A stretch of DNA of 64,000 bases, taken from positions 28,142,329 to 28,206,328 of the forward strand of contig OY365814.1 of NCBI GenBank assembly GCA_959347315.1, in the 5' to 3' direction. A program made the position numbers and the translations under genes. The notes beneath the pieces were generated by a model, which saw nothing but the letters and a program-made list of their open reading frames with translations, was not told where the DNA came from and did no database searches. The DNA comes from Bimastos eiseni. Lineage: Eukaryota; Annelida; Clitellata; Crassiclitellata; Lumbricidae. This document shows positions 62,101-64,000 of this stretch, piece by piece (the stretch's first letter is position 1; each line of letters begins with the position of its first letter).

Positions 62101-63817
62101 GGACAGGTTTTCCGACGAACAATACGGCGTCTGTCAGGCTGGAGCCAGTGTCGATGTTCACAAGGTGACCAGCGTGATTGAATCTTATATAAATTTCGAA
62201 CAGAAAGAAGGAATTAAACAGATGAGAAGATGGTTTTGCTGATACAATATGAAATCTGCTAATGTTTCATTTTATTTATGGCATCCGTCATAAGTATATC
62301 AACCCATCAGTCATTAAGAAACGTTCATTCATCCGTCTAGTACTCTGTCTGTCTCTCCATCCATCTATTCCTTTATCATATTCATTCATCCAATTTCTCA
62401 TTCATTCAGTCATTAATCCATTGATTTGTTCATCCATCCATTTGTCCTCTAAGCATACTATATTCTTCATTCAATCATCTAGCCATTCATCCGTCACTCT
62501 ATTCATCCATCCATCCAATGATCCGTCGTCAATTCACCGTCATTCCACTCGGGCATCCACTTATTATTTATCCATTCATCCACTATTCATTCATCAATCA
62601 ATCCATTCATCGATCAAGCCATCCATCCGTTCTCTAAATCCCTATTTCATCCAAGCTTGGCTTGCTCCATTCATTTATTTATTCAGTCAAATCATCTAGT
62701 TATCCATCCATATAGTGACTAATTATTGATCCATTCTTCTACCCATTAGTCCTTCCAGCCTTCAACTTATTATTCCATCCATTTATTGACCAATCAGCTC
62801 ATCCATCTCACCATCGTTCCATCAGTTCATCCATCCATCCACCCGTTCATGTACCCGGCCAGCGTTCTTCGTCGACCTAACGGAAATTCTTAGTTATTCC
62901 ACTGCCTTCTTACAGAATGGCGATATGTTGCTTGGGGTGCCAGGTTATATCACGTGGAGAGGAGCTCTCTTTAAGATTTCCCCCGATCAAGACGACATGC
63001 AATGGTACGAAAGTGACAGCGAAGATCGCATGCCAAAGGATTCTTATCTCGGTAAATGGCATTATCTCTTATCTTTGTGAATGGCATTATCTCTTATGAT
63101 CTTAAATGACTTTAGCTCTTATATCTGCAAATGATTTTATCTCTTATCATAGACTCCTGGCTAATGGCGACATGACTCATCGCCAGTCTTTGGCCAGCTG
63201 TATTTGACGAAATTGCCAAGATACGTCGTTAAACTCTCTGACTATCGTCGTCATACAAGCATACATTGTGTGTTTGTGTGTTGCATACATCTATGCATAC
63301 ATTTGAAAGTGAGATGTATGACGTAATGGGCGTCCTGCGTGGCTGCCGACGGTTAAATTCGACTCCAGTAGGAACTTGTCATCATTCATTCATACTGTAC
63401 TTTTATTCATACTGTGGTTTGTCAGTATGAAATTAACTTCTTCTTTTTTTCTTATTGTTCTTGTTGTTCTTCTTGTTGTTGTTCTTCTTCTTCTTCTTAT
63501 TATTATTATTATTTATACTTACATAAATACGTCTATATACACATGCAGTGGACCCAAACTGGTTGTTGAGAGAGTAGTGTCTGATGCTGAACTGTAGGAA
63601 TGGCCGTTCGGATTGGAGAGAATATATTTGAAAACGAAAGTCTTGCGTTCATTGGCGGCGCTCCAAAGTCACGTGGTTCCGGTGAGGTGCTCTTCTTTCG
63701 ACAGGGACCTAACATAGGATCGGATTCAAAACTTCCCTTTGTTTATCGTTTGTTGGGTGATCAGTTCTACTCTGGGTTTGGCTATGACATCATTGTCGGC
63801 GATTTCAATGGAGACGG
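53170..63817 (+). CDS. integrin alpha subunit, N-terminal part (six exons, continues beyond window)
   Basis: Exons 53170-53378, 55695-55825, 60835-60911, 61979-62164, 62916-63051 and 63598-63817 have phases that match throughout; the last donor is GACGG/GTGAGA, phase 2. A signal peptide (about residues 1-33) leads to FNLDSSVPIIKTSHSQTYFG, the classical start of an integrin alpha propeller, then VIIVGAPRENVSTM, FDKSNQWMGVSV, ACAHRY, GVCQAGASVDV, DMLLGVPGYITWRGAL, AFIGGAPKSRGSGEVLFF and FGYDIIVGDFNGDG (FG-GAP repeats). Cysteine pairs fall where blades 1 and 2 usually have them. No I domain is inserted after blade 2, so it belongs to the non-I type as far as visible. It would act as a cell-surface adhesion receptor with a beta subunit. 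Exon 3 (77 nt) was found by the phase-matched DKSNQW motif. Confidence 0.92.
53379..60834. other. integrin alpha introns 1 and 2
   Basis: AT-rich intron DNA. Intron 2 carries a short repeat copy near 56400, one near 58720, and an apparent retroelement 3' end at 59335-59805. A segment at 60487-60560 shares the CTTGAAAGCCAA..CACCAGCTTATTCACAAGC words of a dispersed repeat also seen at 3381-3440. Confidence 0.6.
59335..59805 (+). mobile_element. probable non-LTR or Penelope-like element 3' fragment
   Basis: Contains GGGTACCCGGCGTTGCCCGG, two GAGACAGGTTTTT repeats, and the end AGCCGGACAGACAGACACAC followed by AGAATCTTCTCTTTATATAT. That type of terminus is common at 3' ends of retroelement fragments in marine invertebrates. 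No intact reverse transcriptase reading frame seen. Confidence 0.4.
61045..61095. repeat. (GTAT)n microsatellite
   Basis: Tandem TATG units in integrin intron 3. Confidence 0.9.
62290..62860. repeat. (ATCC)/(ATTC) tetranucleotide tract
   Basis: Imperfect CATCCATC and CATTCATT runs in integrin intron 4; a similar tract closes the window (63865-64000). Confidence 0.92.
63308..63420 (+). repeat. dispersed repeat, pair with 21440-21550
   Basis: Same wording as 21440 (GAGATGTATGACGTAATGGG, GGCTGCCGACGGTTAAATTC), in integrin intron 5. Confidence 0.6.
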
Positions 63818-64000
63818 GTGAGAACGGACTGCGTATGCTTTTTATTAGAACCCAATGTTGCGCATCATTCGTTCATTCATTCATTCATTCACTTATTTAT
63901 TCAGTCATTCATTAATTATGTAGTGCCTTTCAAAGATGTCTGTTCTGTCTTCAAGCGTCTATAGAATCCCTGTATCCATCCATCCATCATTATCATTATC

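Noticed and set aside
62262..62699. Ser/His/Ile-rich 145-codon ORF
   Set aside because: Made by imperfect CATCCATC/CATTCATT repeats inside an integrin intron.

Overview
The window is nuclear DNA of an animal. Genes are split by GT-AG introns (one well-supported GC-AG), intergenic space is AT-rich, and microsatellites, tRNA-derived SINEs and small DNA transposons are abundant. Gene content (mitochondrial transhydrogenase, integrin alpha, an insulin/relaxin-type peptide) and the recurrent TAGGCCTA-type words suggest a marine invertebrate. An echinoderm or other ambulacrarian is my best guess, from impression only; no species marker is present.

Layout. (1) 29-11933, minus strand: a complete coding sequence for NAD(P) transhydrogenase (NNT), 15 coding exons whose phases all match, predicted 1070 aa. 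(2) 11.9-18.4 kb: intergenic DNA with a (TA)n tract and a 21-bp minisatellite that recurs inverted. (3) 18.4-38.7 kb, minus strand: five genes or gene fragments for small single-pass proteins with an N-terminal membrane anchor and a coiled-coil ectodomain. One (18441-23490) has a tetherin-like layout with a possible GPI-anchor tail. The other four share a C-terminal domain of about 55 residues (two Cys around an LFWGAV..GYT-type core) that I do not recognise. Two of these are almost identical in DNA over the 3' part but unrelated at the N-terminus. (4) 40.4-46.2 kb, plus strand: a two-exon insulin/relaxin-like precursor with the usual six cysteines and a phase-1 C-peptide intron but non-canonical spacing, followed by a duplicated terminal exon that has lost its A chain. 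(5) 46.9-49.5 kb, minus strand: a three-exon gene for a secreted Ser/Thr-rich protein with a beta-propeller-like C-terminal half. (6) 49.5-53.2 kb: intergenic DNA with a large inverted repeat carrying a minisatellite. (7) 53.2-64 kb, plus strand: the first six exons of an integrin alpha gene without an I domain so far; it continues past the window.

Repeats: five copies of a tRNA-derived SINE, four copies of a short hAT-like MITE with 14-bp inverted ends and 8-bp target duplications, one piggyBac-like foldback, and many simple repeats that create long spurious ORFs (poly-Ile, poly-Asn, poly-Leu).

The best candidates for something undescribed are the same-strand array of membrane-anchored coiled-coil proteins at 18-39 kb and the atypical insulin-like gene with its decayed duplicate exon. 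NNT and the integrin are ordinary conserved genes. Gene models were assembled by eye from ORFs, splice consensus and phase matching; no transcript or database support was available.
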